Origin: Desulfovibrio sp. ZJ369
GTDB taxonomy: Bacteria > Desulfobacterota > Desulfovibrionia > Desulfovibrionales > Desulfovibrionaceae
Direction of reading: 5' to 3'
Assembly (NCBI RefSeq): GCF_011039085.1
Contig: NZ_JAAKEI010000005.1
Span: 57,648-121,647 of the forward strand
Length of the DNA: 64,000 bases
Below the pieces are notes generated by a model. The model made no database searches, had not been told where the DNA came from, and was given only the letters and a program-made list of their open reading frames with translations. Shown here piece by piece: positions 19,548 through 28,233 of this stretch (position 1 is the first letter of the stretch; every line of letters starts with the position of its first letter). Position numbers and translations under genes: made by a program.

Positions 19548-21003
19548 AGTTGTCGATGCGGTAATTGGGCGCTTCCTTGGTGATGATGACGTCATGCACA
19601 TGGCTTTCGCGCAGGCCTGCCGCGGAAATTTCGCAGAAGGTGGTGTTCTCGAAAAGATCCTTCAGGTTTTTGGCGCCCACATAGCCCATGCCCGATCTCA
19701 GGCCGCCCATGAGCTGATAGACGGCCTCCATGACCGGGCCGCGATAGGGCACGCGGCCCACAATGCCCTCGGGCACCAGCTTTTTGCTGCGCTCCTGGAA
19801 GTACCGATCCGAACTGCCTTCTTTCATGGCGTCGATGGAGCCCATGCCGCGGTAGATTTTATAGGTGCGGCCCTGGTAGAGAATGGTCTCGCCGGGGCTT
19901 TCCTCGGTGCCCGCGAAAAGCGAGCCGATCATCACCGAATGCGCGCCCACCACCAGGGCTTTCACAATATCGCCGGAAAATTTGATGCCCCCGTCGGCCA
20001 CGCAGCAGCGGTCCATCTCGCGCGCGGCGCGCCCGCCGTCCATGACCGCCGTGACCTGGGGCACGCCCACGCCCGCCACAATGCGCGTCGTGCAGATGGA
20101 GCCGGGCCCGATGCCCACTTTCACGCTGTCGGCTCCGGCCTCCAGAATGGCGCGCGCGCCCTCATAGGTGGCCACATTGCCGGCGATCAGCTGGCAGCGG
20201 GGAAAGGCCGATTTGACCTGGCGGATGGCCGTGAGCACATTGCTTGAGTGCCCGTGGGCCGAATCCAGCACCAGCACGTCCGCCCCGGCATCCAGCAACT
20301 GCTCGGCCCTGGCTTCGGAATCCCTGCCGATGCCGATGGCCGCGCCCACGCGCAGACGGCCTTTCTCATCCTTGCAGGCATTGGGGTATTTCTGGACCTT
20401 GTCGATGTCTTTCATGGTGATCAGGCCGCGCAAGCGCTTGTTCTCGTCCACCACCAGAAGCTTTTCGATGCGGTGTTCATGCAAATGCCGCTTGGCGTCT
20501 TCCAGAGAGGTGCCCATGGGCACGGTGATCAGGTTTTTGCTGGTCATCACGTCCGCCACGCGCACGGCCTGGGCGTCTTCCACAAAACGCACGTCGCGGT
20601 TGGTCAGGATGCCCACCAGGCATTCGCCGTCCACCACCGGCAGGCCCGAAACGCGGAAGTCCGACATCAGATCCAGAGCCTCCTGCACGGAATTGCGGGG
20701 CGAAACAGTGATCGGATCCAGGATCATGCCGCTTTCGCTCTTCTTTACTTTTTCCACTTCCAGGCGCTGCTTTTCAACCGGCATATTTTTATGGATGATG
20801 CCGATGCCGCCCATGCGGGCCATGGAAATGGCCATGGCCGATTCGGTCACTGTATCCATGGCGGCTGAAAGCAGGGGGGTTTGCAGGGGGATGGAGGGGG
20901 TAAGCCAAGTGCTGATGTCAACGGCGTCCGGGGTTATTTCGGAGTAGCCGGGAATCAGCAGAATGTCGTCGAATGTCAGCGCTTTGCCGCGATTGGTGAA
21001 CAT
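19546..21003 (-). CDS. guaB: Inosine-5'-monophosphate dehydrogenase
   Basis: Oxidises IMP to XMP, the committed step of GMP synthesis. 485 residues: a TIM barrel interrupted by two CBS domains (about 95-205), the catalytic C304 in [11 protein letters not shown], the GGI flap and the YRGMGS loop near 385. The start ATG 21003 follows GAGGAAG. A strong sigma70-like promoter and a palindrome lie just upstream. It ends NYRIDN with a TAG shared with a repeat. It starts the guaB-guaA-tatB-tatC-hisB-hisA run. Confidence 0.97.
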   Translation of the reverse strand: MFTNRGKALTFDDILLIPGYSEITPDAVDISTWLTPSIPLQTPLLSAAMDTVTESAMAISMARMGGIGIIHKNMPVEKQRLEVEKVKKSESGMILDPITVSPRNSVQEALDLMSDFRVSGLPVVDGECLVGILTNRDVRFVEDAQAVRVADVMTSKNLITVPMGTSLEDAKRHLHEHRIEKLLVVDENKRLRGLITMKDIDKVQKYPNACKDEKGRLRVGAAIGIGRDSEARAEQLLDAGADVLVLDSAHGHSSNVLTAIRQVKSAFPRCQLIAGNVATYEGARAILEAGADSVKVGIGPGSICTTRIVAGVGVPQVTAVMDGGRAAREMDRCCVADGGIKFSGDIVKALVVGAHSVMIGSLFAGTEESPGETILYQGRTYKIYRGMGSIDAMKEGSSDRYFQERSKKLVPEGIVGRVPYRGPVMEAVYQLMGGLRSGMGYVGAKNLKDLFENTTFCEISAAGLRESHVHDVIITKEAPNYRIDN

Positions 21004-21018
21004 GACTTCCTCGTAATT

Positions 21019-21046
21019 GGCTATAATAATTGTATAAATTGTAGCC
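21019..21046 (-). promoter_or_regulatory. Palindrome at the guaB transcription start
   Basis: GGCTATAAT and (on the other side) AATTGTAGCC form an imperfect inverted repeat (GGCTAYAAT arms, 10-base centre) in an AT-rich patch. It covers the predicted guaB start site and the early leader. It could be an operator for a purine-responsive regulator or an RNA hairpin. No family can be assigned. Confidence 0.45.
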
Positions 21047-21050
21047 AGTT

Positions 21051-21079
21051 ATCTTAGCCGCTTGTGGCTTTGCTGTCAA
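21051..21079 (-). promoter_or_regulatory. sigma70-type promoter of guaB
   Basis: On the minus strand, TTGACA (21079-21074), a 17-base spacer and TAAGAT (21056-21051). The -35 is perfect and the -10 has four of six consensus bases. The predicted start is about 21044, giving a leader of about 40 bases. Confidence 0.75.
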
Positions 21080-21098
21080 TGCAAGGTCCGGCCTTAAC

Positions 21099-21167
21099 AG
21101 GTCTGCCGCATCGTATGCGGCAGACCTGGCGGCGATGCGACAGCATCGCCCGAAGCCGCAGGCTTCG
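21099..21167. repeat. Three adjacent perfect hairpins between guaB and ffh
   Basis: Hairpin 1: AGGTCTGCCGCAT / ATGCGGCAGACCT, 13 bp, CGT loop (21099-21127). Hairpin 2: GGCGATGC / GCATCGCC, GACA loop (21131-21150). Hairpin 3: CGAAGCC / GGCTTCG, GCA loop (21151-21167). Further GC-rich inverted repeats follow to about 21207. No frame runs through it. Hairpin 1 resembles the second repeat family seen at 21277, 51367 and 55985. Its role is unknown: it could end transcription from either side or be a mobile hairpin array. Confidence 0.7.
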
Positions 21168-21242
21168 TGGGAGCGAAGTGCGGCTCCGCCGCCGAAGCGG
21201 CTCTTCCCAGCGTTTATGGTAACATAGCAAAATTATTGCACG

Positions 21243-21308
21243 TACTATTTAGATGCGTCTGCCCTGTCGGCCTTAAGGCTGCCGCATCGTATGCGTCAGC
21301 CCTGGCGG
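21243..21308. repeat. ATGCGTC repeat family, two units
   Basis: Bases 21243-21266 (TACTATTTAGATGCGTC then TGCCCTG) match, with one mismatch, the reverse complement of 55995-56018. Bases 21277-21308 (GGCTGCCGCAT / ATGCGTCAGCC, CGT loop, then CTGGCGG) repeat the hairpin seen at 21099 and 51367. It belongs to a second intergenic repeat family, unrelated to the AGAGC one. Nothing else is recognised up to the ffh ribosome binding site. Confidence 0.6.
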
Positions 21309-21469
21309 GCCTGCGCCCGTCACTTGACGCGCACCGGCAAAGAGCCTATGAATGACAACTTCGCTTGCTCACAGGAAGCGGGCCCTGGCAATGCGGCCCC
21401 TCCCGCCGGCGTATGCCATGCAATCTTCCTGCTTTTCCGCCGCAGTACGGCGAGGGCTTTGAGGTCTAC

Positions 21470-22990
21470 ATGTTCGAGAGCCTTTCAGACAGACTTTCCG
21501 GCGTGTTCCGCTCCTTCGGCGGCCACGGCCGGCTCACCGAAGAAAACGTGCAGGCGGGCCTGCGCGAGGTGCGGCTGGCGCTCCTGGAAGCGGACGTCAA
21601 TTTCAAAGTCGTCAAGGACTTTGTGGAAAGCGTGCGCGTCAAGTGTCTGGGGCAGGAGGTGCTCAAGGGCGTGAGCCCGGCCCAGCAGGTAGTCAAGATC
21701 GTTCACGACGAGCTGGTTTCCCTGCTTGGGGGCGAGACTGCCGGGCTGAACCTCCGGGGCCGTGAACCGGCAGTGATTATGCTTGTGGGCCTCCAGGGTT
21801 CGGGCAAGACCACTTCAGCCGGTAAAATCGCCAATCTGCTGCGCAAGCAGAAAATGCGCCCCTACCTGGTCCCGGCGGACGTCTATCGCCCGGCGGCCAT
21901 TGAGCAGCTCACCGTGCTGGCCGGGCAGCTCGGCATGCCGGTTTTTCCCTCCACAACGCAGATGAAGCCCGTGGACATCGCTACGGCCGCGCTGGAGCGG
22001 GCCAGGGCGGAACAGGCCACGGTGCTGCTGCTGGATACGGCGGGCCGCCTGCATGTGGACGAGCCTTTGATGGCGGAGCTCCAGGCTCTTAAGGCGGCCG
22101 TGCAGCCGCAGGAAATTTTGTTCGTGGCCGACGCCATGACCGGCCAGGACGCGGTGACCGTGGCCGAAACCTTCAATGAGCGCCTGGGCCTCACCGGCGT
22201 GGTGCTGACCAAGATGGACGGCGACGCGCGCGGCGGCGCGGCCCTTTCCATCCGTTCCGTGACCGGCGCGCCCGTGAAGTTTGTGGGCGTGGGCGAAAAA
22301 CTCTCGGAAATGGAGGTTTTTCATCCGGATCGCATTGCCGGGCGTATTCTGGGCATGGGCGACGTGCTCACCCTGGTGGAAAAGGCCCAGTCCTCCATCA
22401 ACGCCGAGGAGGCCGAAGAACTGGCCCGCAAGATGCAGAAGGCCAGTTTTGATCTTGAAGACTTTCGCACGCAGATGCGGCGGATCAAGAAACTGGGCTC
22501 CCTGGACAGCATTTTGAAGATGATTCCGGGCCTGGGCGGCCTGCGCGAAAAGCTGGCCGAAGCGAGCGGCGCGGTGCCGGAAAAGGAATTGGCGCGCACC
22601 GAGGCGATCATCAATTCCATGACCATGCGGGAGCGCCGCAACCCCGACCTGCTCAACGGCAGCCGCCGGGCCCGCATTGCCAAGGGCGCGGGCGTGAGCG
22701 TGGCCCAGGTCAACCAGATGGTGCGGCAGTTCGAGCAGATGCGGCAGATGATGAAAGGCCTGATGGGCGGCAAGGCCGGCAAGTCCGGTTTGCCGAAAAT
22801 GCCCCGCAGCCTGCCCGGCATGGGTGGCTTTCCCGGTATGGGAGGGCTTGCGGGCATGGGCGGCATGCCGGGCCTGCCCGGCATGGATGGCCTCGGATCC
22901 GGCCTGCCCGGCGGGCGCGCATCCGGCGCAAAGTCCGCGGCCGCCAAAAAGCGGAAAAAGAAAGAGCGCCAGAAGCGCAGGAAAAAGTAG
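21470..22990 (+). CDS. ffh: Signal recognition particle GTPase Ffh
   Basis: Binds signal peptides and 4.5S RNA and delivers ribosomes to FtsY and SecYEG. 506 residues: N domain (1-85), G domain with G1 GLQGSGKTT from 107 and DTAGRLHVD, and an M domain with RRARIAKGAGVSVAQVN. The C-terminal tail is a Met/Gly/Pro-rich repeat (GMGGFPGMGGLAGMGG) followed by a Lys/Arg cluster. I chose ATG 21470 (MFESLSDRLSGVF), the family start; the open frame to 21365 is not Ffh-like. rpsP and khpA follow. Confidence 0.97.
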   Translation: MFESLSDRLSGVFRSFGGHGRLTEENVQAGLREVRLALLEADVNFKVVKDFVESVRVKCLGQEVLKGVSPAQQVVKIVHDELVSLLGGETAGLNLRGREPAVIMLVGLQGSGKTTSAGKIANLLRKQKMRPYLVPADVYRPAAIEQLTVLAGQLGMPVFPSTTQMKPVDIATAALERARAEQATVLLLDTAGRLHVDEPLMAELQALKAAVQPQEILFVADAMTGQDAVTVAETFNERLGLTGVVLTKMDGDARGGAALSIRSVTGAPVKFVGVGEKLSEMEVFHPDRIAGRILGMGDVLTLVEKAQSSINAEEAEELARKMQKASFDLEDFRTQMRRIKKLGSLDSILKMIPGLGGLREKLAEASGAVPEKELARTEAIINSMTMRERRNPDLLNGSRRARIAKGAGVSVAQVNQMVRQFEQMRQMMKGLMGGKAGKSGLPKMPRSLPGMGGFPGMGGLAGMGGMPGLPGMDGLGSGLPGGRASGAKSAAAKKRKKKERQKRRKK

Positions 22991-23045
22991 ACAATTTTTT
23001 CGGGGCGTTGCGGCAACCTTGTTGCAGAGGCCGCGTCAGTCAGGA

Positions 23046-23069
23046 AGGCCGGGCCGCTTTGCCCGGCCT
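23046..23069 (+). terminator. Hairpin after ffh, possible terminator
   Basis: AGGCCGGGC / GCCCGGCCT, a perfect 9-bp stem with loop CGCTTT. It is followed by TGCATAAAAA and not by a T-run, so termination efficiency is uncertain. It overlaps the candidate promoter of rpsP. Confidence 0.5.
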
Positions 23070-23088
23070 GCATAAAAACGTTTATACT
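23059..23088 (+). promoter_or_regulatory. Candidate promoter of rpsP
   Basis: TTGCCC (23059-23064), 18-base spacer, TATACT (23083-23088); predicted start about 50 bases before rpsP. The -35 is weak and lies in the 3' arm of the hairpin. Confidence 0.4.
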
Positions 23089-23140
23089 CTTGCCCTTTTG
23101 CGGGCGCAACGTTACTATCACATCAAAGGGAGTTTGACTC

Positions 23141-23380
23141 ATGGCTGTGAAGTTGAAATTGACCCGTCTCGGCAGTAAAAAACACCCCTTTTACCGGGTG
23201 GTGGCGGCCAATGACGAAACCCGCCGCGACGGGCGTCCTCTGCAATTTTTGGGATACTACAATCCTATGACCAATCCGGTAGAAGTGAAACTGGACGCGG
23301 AAAAGATCAAGGAATGGCTCGGACGCGGGGCTGAACCCACAGCGACCGTGCGTTCTCTGATCAAGAAACACATGGCCTAG
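23141..23380 (+). CDS. rpsP: 30S ribosomal protein S16
   Basis: A 79-residue small-subunit assembly protein. The N-terminus [21 protein letters not shown] and FLGYYNPM are family signatures. It is preceded by AAGGGAG. khpA and rimM follow on the same strand; in many bacteria trmD and rplS come next, but here those genes are 10 kb away in opposite orientation. Confidence 0.97.
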   Translation: MAVKLKLTRLGSKKHPFYRVVAANDETRRDGRPLQFLGYYNPMTNPVEVKLDAEKIKEWLGRGAEPTATVRSLIKKHMA

Positions 23381-23476
23381 GGCTGGGGCCCGCGCGGCGG
23401 CGCGACACGGTTTCTGTCCCGGCATGTCGTTTCTCTGCTCCGGTTCTGCCCGGCATCAGCCCTTGGGAGGTTGGCA

Positions 23477-23707
23477 ATGAAGGCTCTGATCGAATATATT
23501 GCAAAGTCCCTGGTGGATCATCCCGAAGAGGTGCTGGTCAGTGAAGTGGAAGGCGAGCAGACCACTGTGCTTGAGCTCAAGGTTTCCAAGGAAGATCTCG
23601 GCAAGGTCATCGGCAAGCAGGGGCGCACGGCGCGGGCCATGCGCACCATCCTGAGCGCGGCTTCCACCAGATCCAGGAAGCGCACGGTGCTGGAAATTCT
23701 GGAGTAG
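23477..23707 (+). CDS. khpA: KH-domain RNA-binding protein KhpA
   Basis: A 76-residue single KH domain (YlqC type) that binds RNA. The GxxG loop is G46-K-Q-G49 in [18 protein letters not shown]. The ATG at 23477 has GGGAGG six bases upstream; an in-frame TTG at 23471 is less likely. Its position between rpsP and rimM is conserved across many bacteria and supports the call. KhpA is often paired with KhpB (Jag), which is not in the window. Confidence 0.93.
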   Translation: MKALIEYIAKSLVDHPEEVLVSEVEGEQTTVLELKVSKEDLGKVIGKQGRTARAMRTILSAASTRSRKRTVLEILE

Positions 23708-23733
23708 CGCCCGGATTTGTTCCGGCAGAGCGT

Positions 23734-24255
23734 ATGGCGGGCGCGTTGATTCATATGGGCACGCTGGCGCGGCCCCACGGCATTAAAGGGGAGATCTGCA
23801 TCGACTGGCATGCGGACTCCCCCTTGCTTTTGGATCTTCCCTTCTGGCTTCAGGCCGGGGACGAACCGCCCCGGCGCGCGCGGGCCCTTTCCTGCCGTCT
23901 GCACAAGGGGCGTCCCCTGCTCTTGCTGGAAGGGGTGGCGGATCGCAACACGGCCGAAGCTCTGCGCGGGCACAAAATCCTGGTGGATCGCGCCGACCTG
24001 CCGCAACCCGGCGAAGATGAGGCCTATCTGGAAGATTTGCTGGGCTGCGACGTGTTGCTGCCGGACGGCCGCCGCCTGGGGCGTCTGGATCATCTTGAAT
24101 ACCCCGCCGGTCAGGAGATTTGGGCCATTGCCGCGGATGGGAATGTGGAGGTGCTCTTCCCGGCCCGGCCGGAGTTCATAGCGGCCTTTGACCTCAAGGC
24201 CCGCACCGTGACCATCGACCCGCCCGAGGGTTTGCTGGAAATATATCTTTCCTGA
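23734..24255 (+). CDS. rimM: Ribosome maturation factor RimM
   Basis: Assists 16S rRNA 3'-domain maturation and binds S19. 173 residues: an N-terminal RimM domain (LIHMGTLARPHGIKGEICIDW) and a C-terminal PRC barrel (EDEAYLEDLLGCDVLLPDG... VLFPARPEFIAAFDL, ending in the common DPPEGLLE). The ATG 23734 follows the khpA stop by 26 bases. A later in-frame Met (MGTLARPHG) could be the true start. It ends just before mutM. Confidence 0.94.
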   Translation: MAGALIHMGTLARPHGIKGEICIDWHADSPLLLDLPFWLQAGDEPPRRARALSCRLHKGRPLLLLEGVADRNTAEALRGHKILVDRADLPQPGEDEAYLEDLLGCDVLLPDGRRLGRLDHLEYPAGQEIWAIAADGNVEVLFPARPEFIAAFDLKARTVTIDPPEGLLEIYLS

Positions 24256-24336
24256 AAAATGTTTCGCCGGGCAGGCGCGCCTGGCTCAGATCTCCCGTAC
24301 AGAGTACTGAAACGAGCAACGCAAAGACGGCTCCAC

Positions 24337-25266
24337 ATGCCTGAACTGCCAGAAGTTGAAACCGTAGCCCGCACCCTGCGGCCATTGGTGAAGGATTGCA
24401 GCATTACGGCCGCGGAGCTCTTGCGGGCAGGCAGCCTGCACCCCTTGAGCCTGCCCCTGCAAAGCCTTGTGGGCCGCAGGATTGCGGATGTGGGGCGCAG
24501 GGGCAAGCTTTTGCTCCTGAGCTTTGCGGACGAAAGCAGGGCGCTCGCCTGCCGCGATGCCGGCGCAAAAACCGCCGAACCGGCTGCGGAGTCTTCTTCT
24601 TTGCAACCCCCGGCATCTGCGCGGCATCCTGACGGGCCTTTGCTCCTGGCCATTCATCTGCGGATGACCGGGCGGCTGATGGCCTATCCGCCGGGCACGC
24701 CTGCCGGTGCGCATACCCGCTGCATTTTTGACCTGCTGGCAGCCGACGGCAGCGCCCGTCGTCTTTTTTTTGACGACACGCGCGCTTTCGGACTGGTACT
24801 TGCGGCCACGCCGGACATTTTAGCGGCCTGGGATTTCTGGCGCGAGCTGGGGCCGGAGCCCCTGGAACTGGACGAGCACGGCTTCAGGGCCTGCCTTGAA
24901 GGCCGGGGCGCGGCGCTCAAGGCGGCCTTGCTGGATCAAAAGGTCATTGCGGGTATCGGCAATATCTATGCCGACGAGTCCCTGTTCGACGCGGGCCTGG
25001 ACCCGCGCCGCAGGGCCTGTGGGCTGAGCGCGGCCGAGCGCCGCCGTCTGCTGGCCTCTCTGCAGAAAGTGCTGCGCGACTCCATTGCCCAATGCGGCAG
25101 CTCCATCCGCGATTACCGGGATGCCAACGGGGATGTGGGAGCCTTTCAGAACTGCTTTGCAGTCTACAGCCGGGGCGGCCAGCCCTGCAAACGTTGCGGC
25201 CGCCCTTTGCAGAAGCTCCGCGTGGCGGGCCGGGCCACGGTGTATTGCCCGCATTGCCAGAAATAG
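24337..25266 (+). CDS. mutM: Formamidopyrimidine-DNA glycosylase
   Basis: Excises 8-oxoguanine and formamidopyrimidines and cleaves the abasic site. After Met removal the catalytic Pro and Glu are present (MPELPEVETVARTL). A C-terminal zinc finger with four Cys (PCKRCGR ... YCPHCQK) and the H2TH region (QKVIAGIGNIYADESLF) are intact. Residues 68-99 are an insertion of about 26-30, rich in Ala/Glu/Pro/Ser, absent from E. coli MutM. ATG 24337 is the only start giving the essential N-terminus. The TAG stop overlaps a repeat. Confidence 0.96.
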   Translation: MPELPEVETVARTLRPLVKDCSITAAELLRAGSLHPLSLPLQSLVGRRIADVGRRGKLLLLSFADESRALACRDAGAKTAEPAAESSSLQPPASARHPDGPLLLAIHLRMTGRLMAYPPGTPAGAHTRCIFDLLAADGSARRLFFDDTRAFGLVLAATPDILAAWDFWRELGPEPLELDEHGFRACLEGRGAALKAALLDQKVIAGIGNIYADESLFDAGLDPRRRACGLSAAERRRLLASLQKVLRDSIAQCGSSIRDYRDANGDVGAFQNCFAVYSRGGQPCKRCGRPLQKLRVAGRATVYCPHCQK

Positions 25267-25329
25267 AGCATTTTGCCTTTGAAAATGCGTGAGAGCGTTT
25301 TGCTGATGAAGGTAGCTAAACGCTCTCAC
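25265..25329. repeat. Tandem AGAGC-family hairpins between mutM and comEC
   Basis: The first hairpin, AGAGCATTTT / AAAATGC, starts in the mutM stop TAG. The second, GTGAGAGCGTTT / AAACGCTCTCAC, follows at 25289. The junction is convergent (mutM + / comEC -), so the pair probably ends transcription from both sides. Nothing else is recognised up to comEC. Confidence 0.8.
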
Positions 25330-25398
25330 GCCGCATTGTTGCTGTCGCTCTCTGTACGCCCTCGGCGGCCGCGCGCAAGCGAGGTTGCTTGCGGAGTT

Positions 25399-28089
25399 TC
25401 AGGGCCGGGCGGTGGAGAAGCGCAAGCGGCCGCCCCGCGGCCAGATCGCGGTGATCTGGCCTGACTGGCCGGTATGCAGCAGGGGAATGCCGTGTTTGGC
25501 CAGCCATGCGGTCAGGCGTGGCCCAGGGTAGCCGTAGCGATTCTGAAAGCCGCAGGACGCCAGCACCAGTCTGGGTTGCACTGCCTTGTAAAAAGCGGCC
25601 AGAAAGCTGCGATCCGAGCCGTGATGCGGCGCTACCAGCACCTCGGCCCGCAGATCCCGGCCCGAAGCCAGAAGACGGCGCAGGGCCGGGCGCCCGACAT
25701 CGCCTGTGAACAGCGCCAGCCCGTGCCCCTGCCGCGTCAGACGCAGCACCAGGGAGGCGTCGTTGCCTGACCAGCCGGGCAGGGCGTCGGAGTTGGGCGC
25801 GCGCCTGGCCTCTTCTTCAGCCGTTTTTGCGGCTTTTGGGCCCTTCCCGTTTTCCTTTCCCGGCAATGGCCCTTCAGGCTCGCGCCGCGCCATGGCGGCA
25901 AGCCGCGGCGGGTGCAGGACTTCCAGCCGCAGTTCCAGGGCAGGATCTCCCAATGTCAGCACGTCGCCTTCGGCCAGCACGCGGCTGCCCAAAGCCTGCC
26001 GCAACTCTGCCCATTCCGCGCCGCGCGCTCCCGCGCCTTCCCGCCCATTGTCGAACAGGGCCTGCACGCTGCAATGCCGGAGCAGGTAGAGAAGACCGCC
26101 CATATGGTCCAAATCCGGATGGCTGTTGCACACGGCCGTAAGACGGGGCGCGTCGTTGTAAGTCAGCGCGGGAACCGCCAGGGCGCGGCCCGGATCAAAG
26201 CGGGGGGAGGTGCTGCCGCCGCCGTCCAGCAAAAGCCGCAGATGGCCCGGCAGGCGCACGGCCACGGCCTGACTCTGACCCACGTCCAGCACACTGACGC
26301 GCGTCTCGCCGGAAAAGCGTTCCGCTGTGCGCAGCAGCGGACCCAGGCAGAGCAGGGCCATGCCCGTCAGCAGCAGACGCCGGGCCGCGGGAAGCGGGTT
26401 GGGACGCCCGGCCTTGAAGGCCAGAGCCGCGAGCAGCGCCGCAAAGGCGGGCAGGGCTGTCCAGTGCGGGCGCAGCAGAGCGGGATTTTGCAATACGCCA
26501 TGCACGTCCAGCCAGCTCAGGCCGTCGGTGAGCCATTGGCAGGGCAAGGCCGCCAGATCCAGCACAACGCGGGCCGCGGATTCCAGGCCTGTTGCGGCCA
26601 GCGTCAGGCCCAGCGCCGCGCCGGGCAGCACCAGCAGATCCGCTACGGGCAGCCAGAGCACGTTCAGCGGAAACCAGAATCCCGCGTTGCCGAACAGCAG
26701 CAGATTCAGGGGCAGCAGGGCCGATTGGATCAGCAGTGAAATGAGCAGGATGCGCAGCAGCCAGCGGCCGCCGCGCCGCCAGGCTCCCTGAACCTGAAGC
26801 TGTGTTGCTGCAGCATCGGCATCGGGCAGCACGCGGCGCAGCCAGGGCAGGCAAAGGCCGATCACAGCCACGCAGAGGGCGGAAAGTTGCAGGCCCGTGT
26901 CCAGGACGCTCAGGGGTGAAGCAAGGGTAATGCAGAGCAGGGCGGCGCAAAGCACATCGGGCGTGGTGCAGGGGCGGCCGCGCACCAGCCAGAACGCCAC
27001 TACAAAGAGCATGCAGACCGCCCGCAGCAGGGAAGCCGGAGCGTTGCCCAGCCAGAGATAGGCCACGGCGGGCGGCAGGGCCGCGACCACAACCCAGATT
27101 GCGCGCGGCCGCGCAAGGTAAAGCCCGGGATGCAGCCGGGCCGCGGCCAGCACGCAGAGCAGGCCCAGAAGCCCGGCCACGGCAAGATGCTGCCCGGAGA
27201 GCGCCAGGCTGTGCACCAGGGTGGCGGCCGCGAAATTGTCCAGCGTGCTTTGGCTCAGATATTGGCGATCCCCAAAGAGCAGGGCCAGAAGAATGGCCTT
27301 GCCCTGGGGCAATTCCGGCTGCTCCGCGCAAGGCGCGGGCCGGACTTTTTCCGCATGCGCGGCCTCGCCTGGGGCAGCAGCATCCGGCGTTGCGGCAGCT
27401 GCCATGCCGCTTGGCCCGGACACGAGCGCGGCCAGAAAGGCGCGGCGCAGATCTTCCCGCCAGCGGGCGCTCAGGCTGCCCTGACCGAAAAAAGCCGGTG
27501 CGCCGCGTTCCGCCCGGCTCCAGATTTGCCACTGCACCCCGCGCGCCAGCCACCAGTGGCCCCAATCCGCGAGGCCGGCATTGGCAAAGCCCCTGACCGG
27601 GCGGGGACGTCGGCTGAGGCACGCGATCTGGCCTGCCAGGGGTCGCAGCAGCGGCTTCTCCCAGGTCCAGGCCGTGAGGCCGGGCAGCCCGGCAGAGGAA
27701 TCCGACGCTACGGCCCCTGCGCCGCTCGTAAGCTCAGGCGGCTGGGGCGCCACTCCGGTCAGGATCACCCGCAGGCGGTTGTCCGGCAGGCCCTGGACGT
27801 CGCGCACCGTGCCGCAGATCCGCGCGGGCGCTTTCTCCTGGCCGCCGCTCTGCCGGATCGGCGGCTGCGCTTCCCTGGGCATCTGCCAGTGGGCCGCGCC
27901 CAACCCGGCCAGAACAAGGGCCGCGGCCAGCGCCAGACGCGCCGCATGCCAGAGGCGCTTCTCCGCGAGCGTCAGCAGCAGGGCGCAGCACAAGGCGGGC
28001 CAGAGCCATTCCACAGCCGCAATGCCCGCGATCCAGAACCCAAGGTAGACTTGCCAGAGCAGCGGCGCTTGCAGGGGTGGATAGCGCAT
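25399..28089 (-). CDS. comEC: ComEC/Rec2 family DNA-uptake channel
   Basis: The family moves single-stranded DNA across the inner membrane during transformation. 896 residues from ATG 28089: N-terminal helices, a soluble domain of DUF4131 type (about 50-230), the competence membrane region with many helices (LVHSLALSGQHLAVAGLLGLL near 300) and a C-terminal metallo-beta-lactamase-like domain (DVGQSQAVAVRLPG, NSHPDLDHMGG, APHHGSDRSF). A TTG start 40 codons upstream is possible. ComEC is common in bacteria never shown to be naturally competent. It is the last gene in the trmD-to-comEC minus-strand run. Confidence 0.9.
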   Translation of the reverse strand: MRYPPLQAPLLWQVYLGFWIAGIAAVEWLWPALCCALLLTLAEKRLWHAARLALAAALVLAGLGAAHWQMPREAQPPIRQSGGQEKAPARICGTVRDVQGLPDNRLRVILTGVAPQPPELTSGAGAVASDSSAGLPGLTAWTWEKPLLRPLAGQIACLSRRPRPVRGFANAGLADWGHWWLARGVQWQIWSRAERGAPAFFGQGSLSARWREDLRRAFLAALVSGPSGMAAAATPDAAAPGEAAHAEKVRPAPCAEQPELPQGKAILLALLFGDRQYLSQSTLDNFAAATLVHSLALSGQHLAVAGLLGLLCVLAAARLHPGLYLARPRAIWVVVAALPPAVAYLWLGNAPASLLRAVCMLFVVAFWLVRGRPCTTPDVLCAALLCITLASPLSVLDTGLQLSALCVAVIGLCLPWLRRVLPDADAAATQLQVQGAWRRGGRWLLRILLISLLIQSALLPLNLLLFGNAGFWFPLNVLWLPVADLLVLPGAALGLTLAATGLESAARVVLDLAALPCQWLTDGLSWLDVHGVLQNPALLRPHWTALPAFAALLAALAFKAGRPNPLPAARRLLLTGMALLCLGPLLRTAERFSGETRVSVLDVGQSQAVAVRLPGHLRLLLDGGGSTSPRFDPGRALAVPALTYNDAPRLTAVCNSHPDLDHMGGLLYLLRHCSVQALFDNGREGAGARGAEWAELRQALGSRVLAEGDVLTLGDPALELRLEVLHPPRLAAMARREPEGPLPGKENGKGPKAAKTAEEEARRAPNSDALPGWSGNDASLVLRLTRQGHGLALFTGDVGRPALRRLLASGRDLRAEVLVAPHHGSDRSFLAAFYKAVQPRLVLASCGFQNRYGYPGPRLTAWLAKHGIPLLHTGQSGQITAIWPRGGRLRFSTARP

Positions 28090-28233
28090 TGCCTGCTTTC
28101 CCGGTTCAGGAAAGGAGAGGGCAGGCAAGAAGGCCGCGGGATTGTTGCCGGCCCAGGCGCGGCGCGCAAGCGCCTGTATGGCCGGATCTGGCCGCGCAGG
28201 CTGCGGCAATGGGCGGGCAAAAGCACATGGCGC

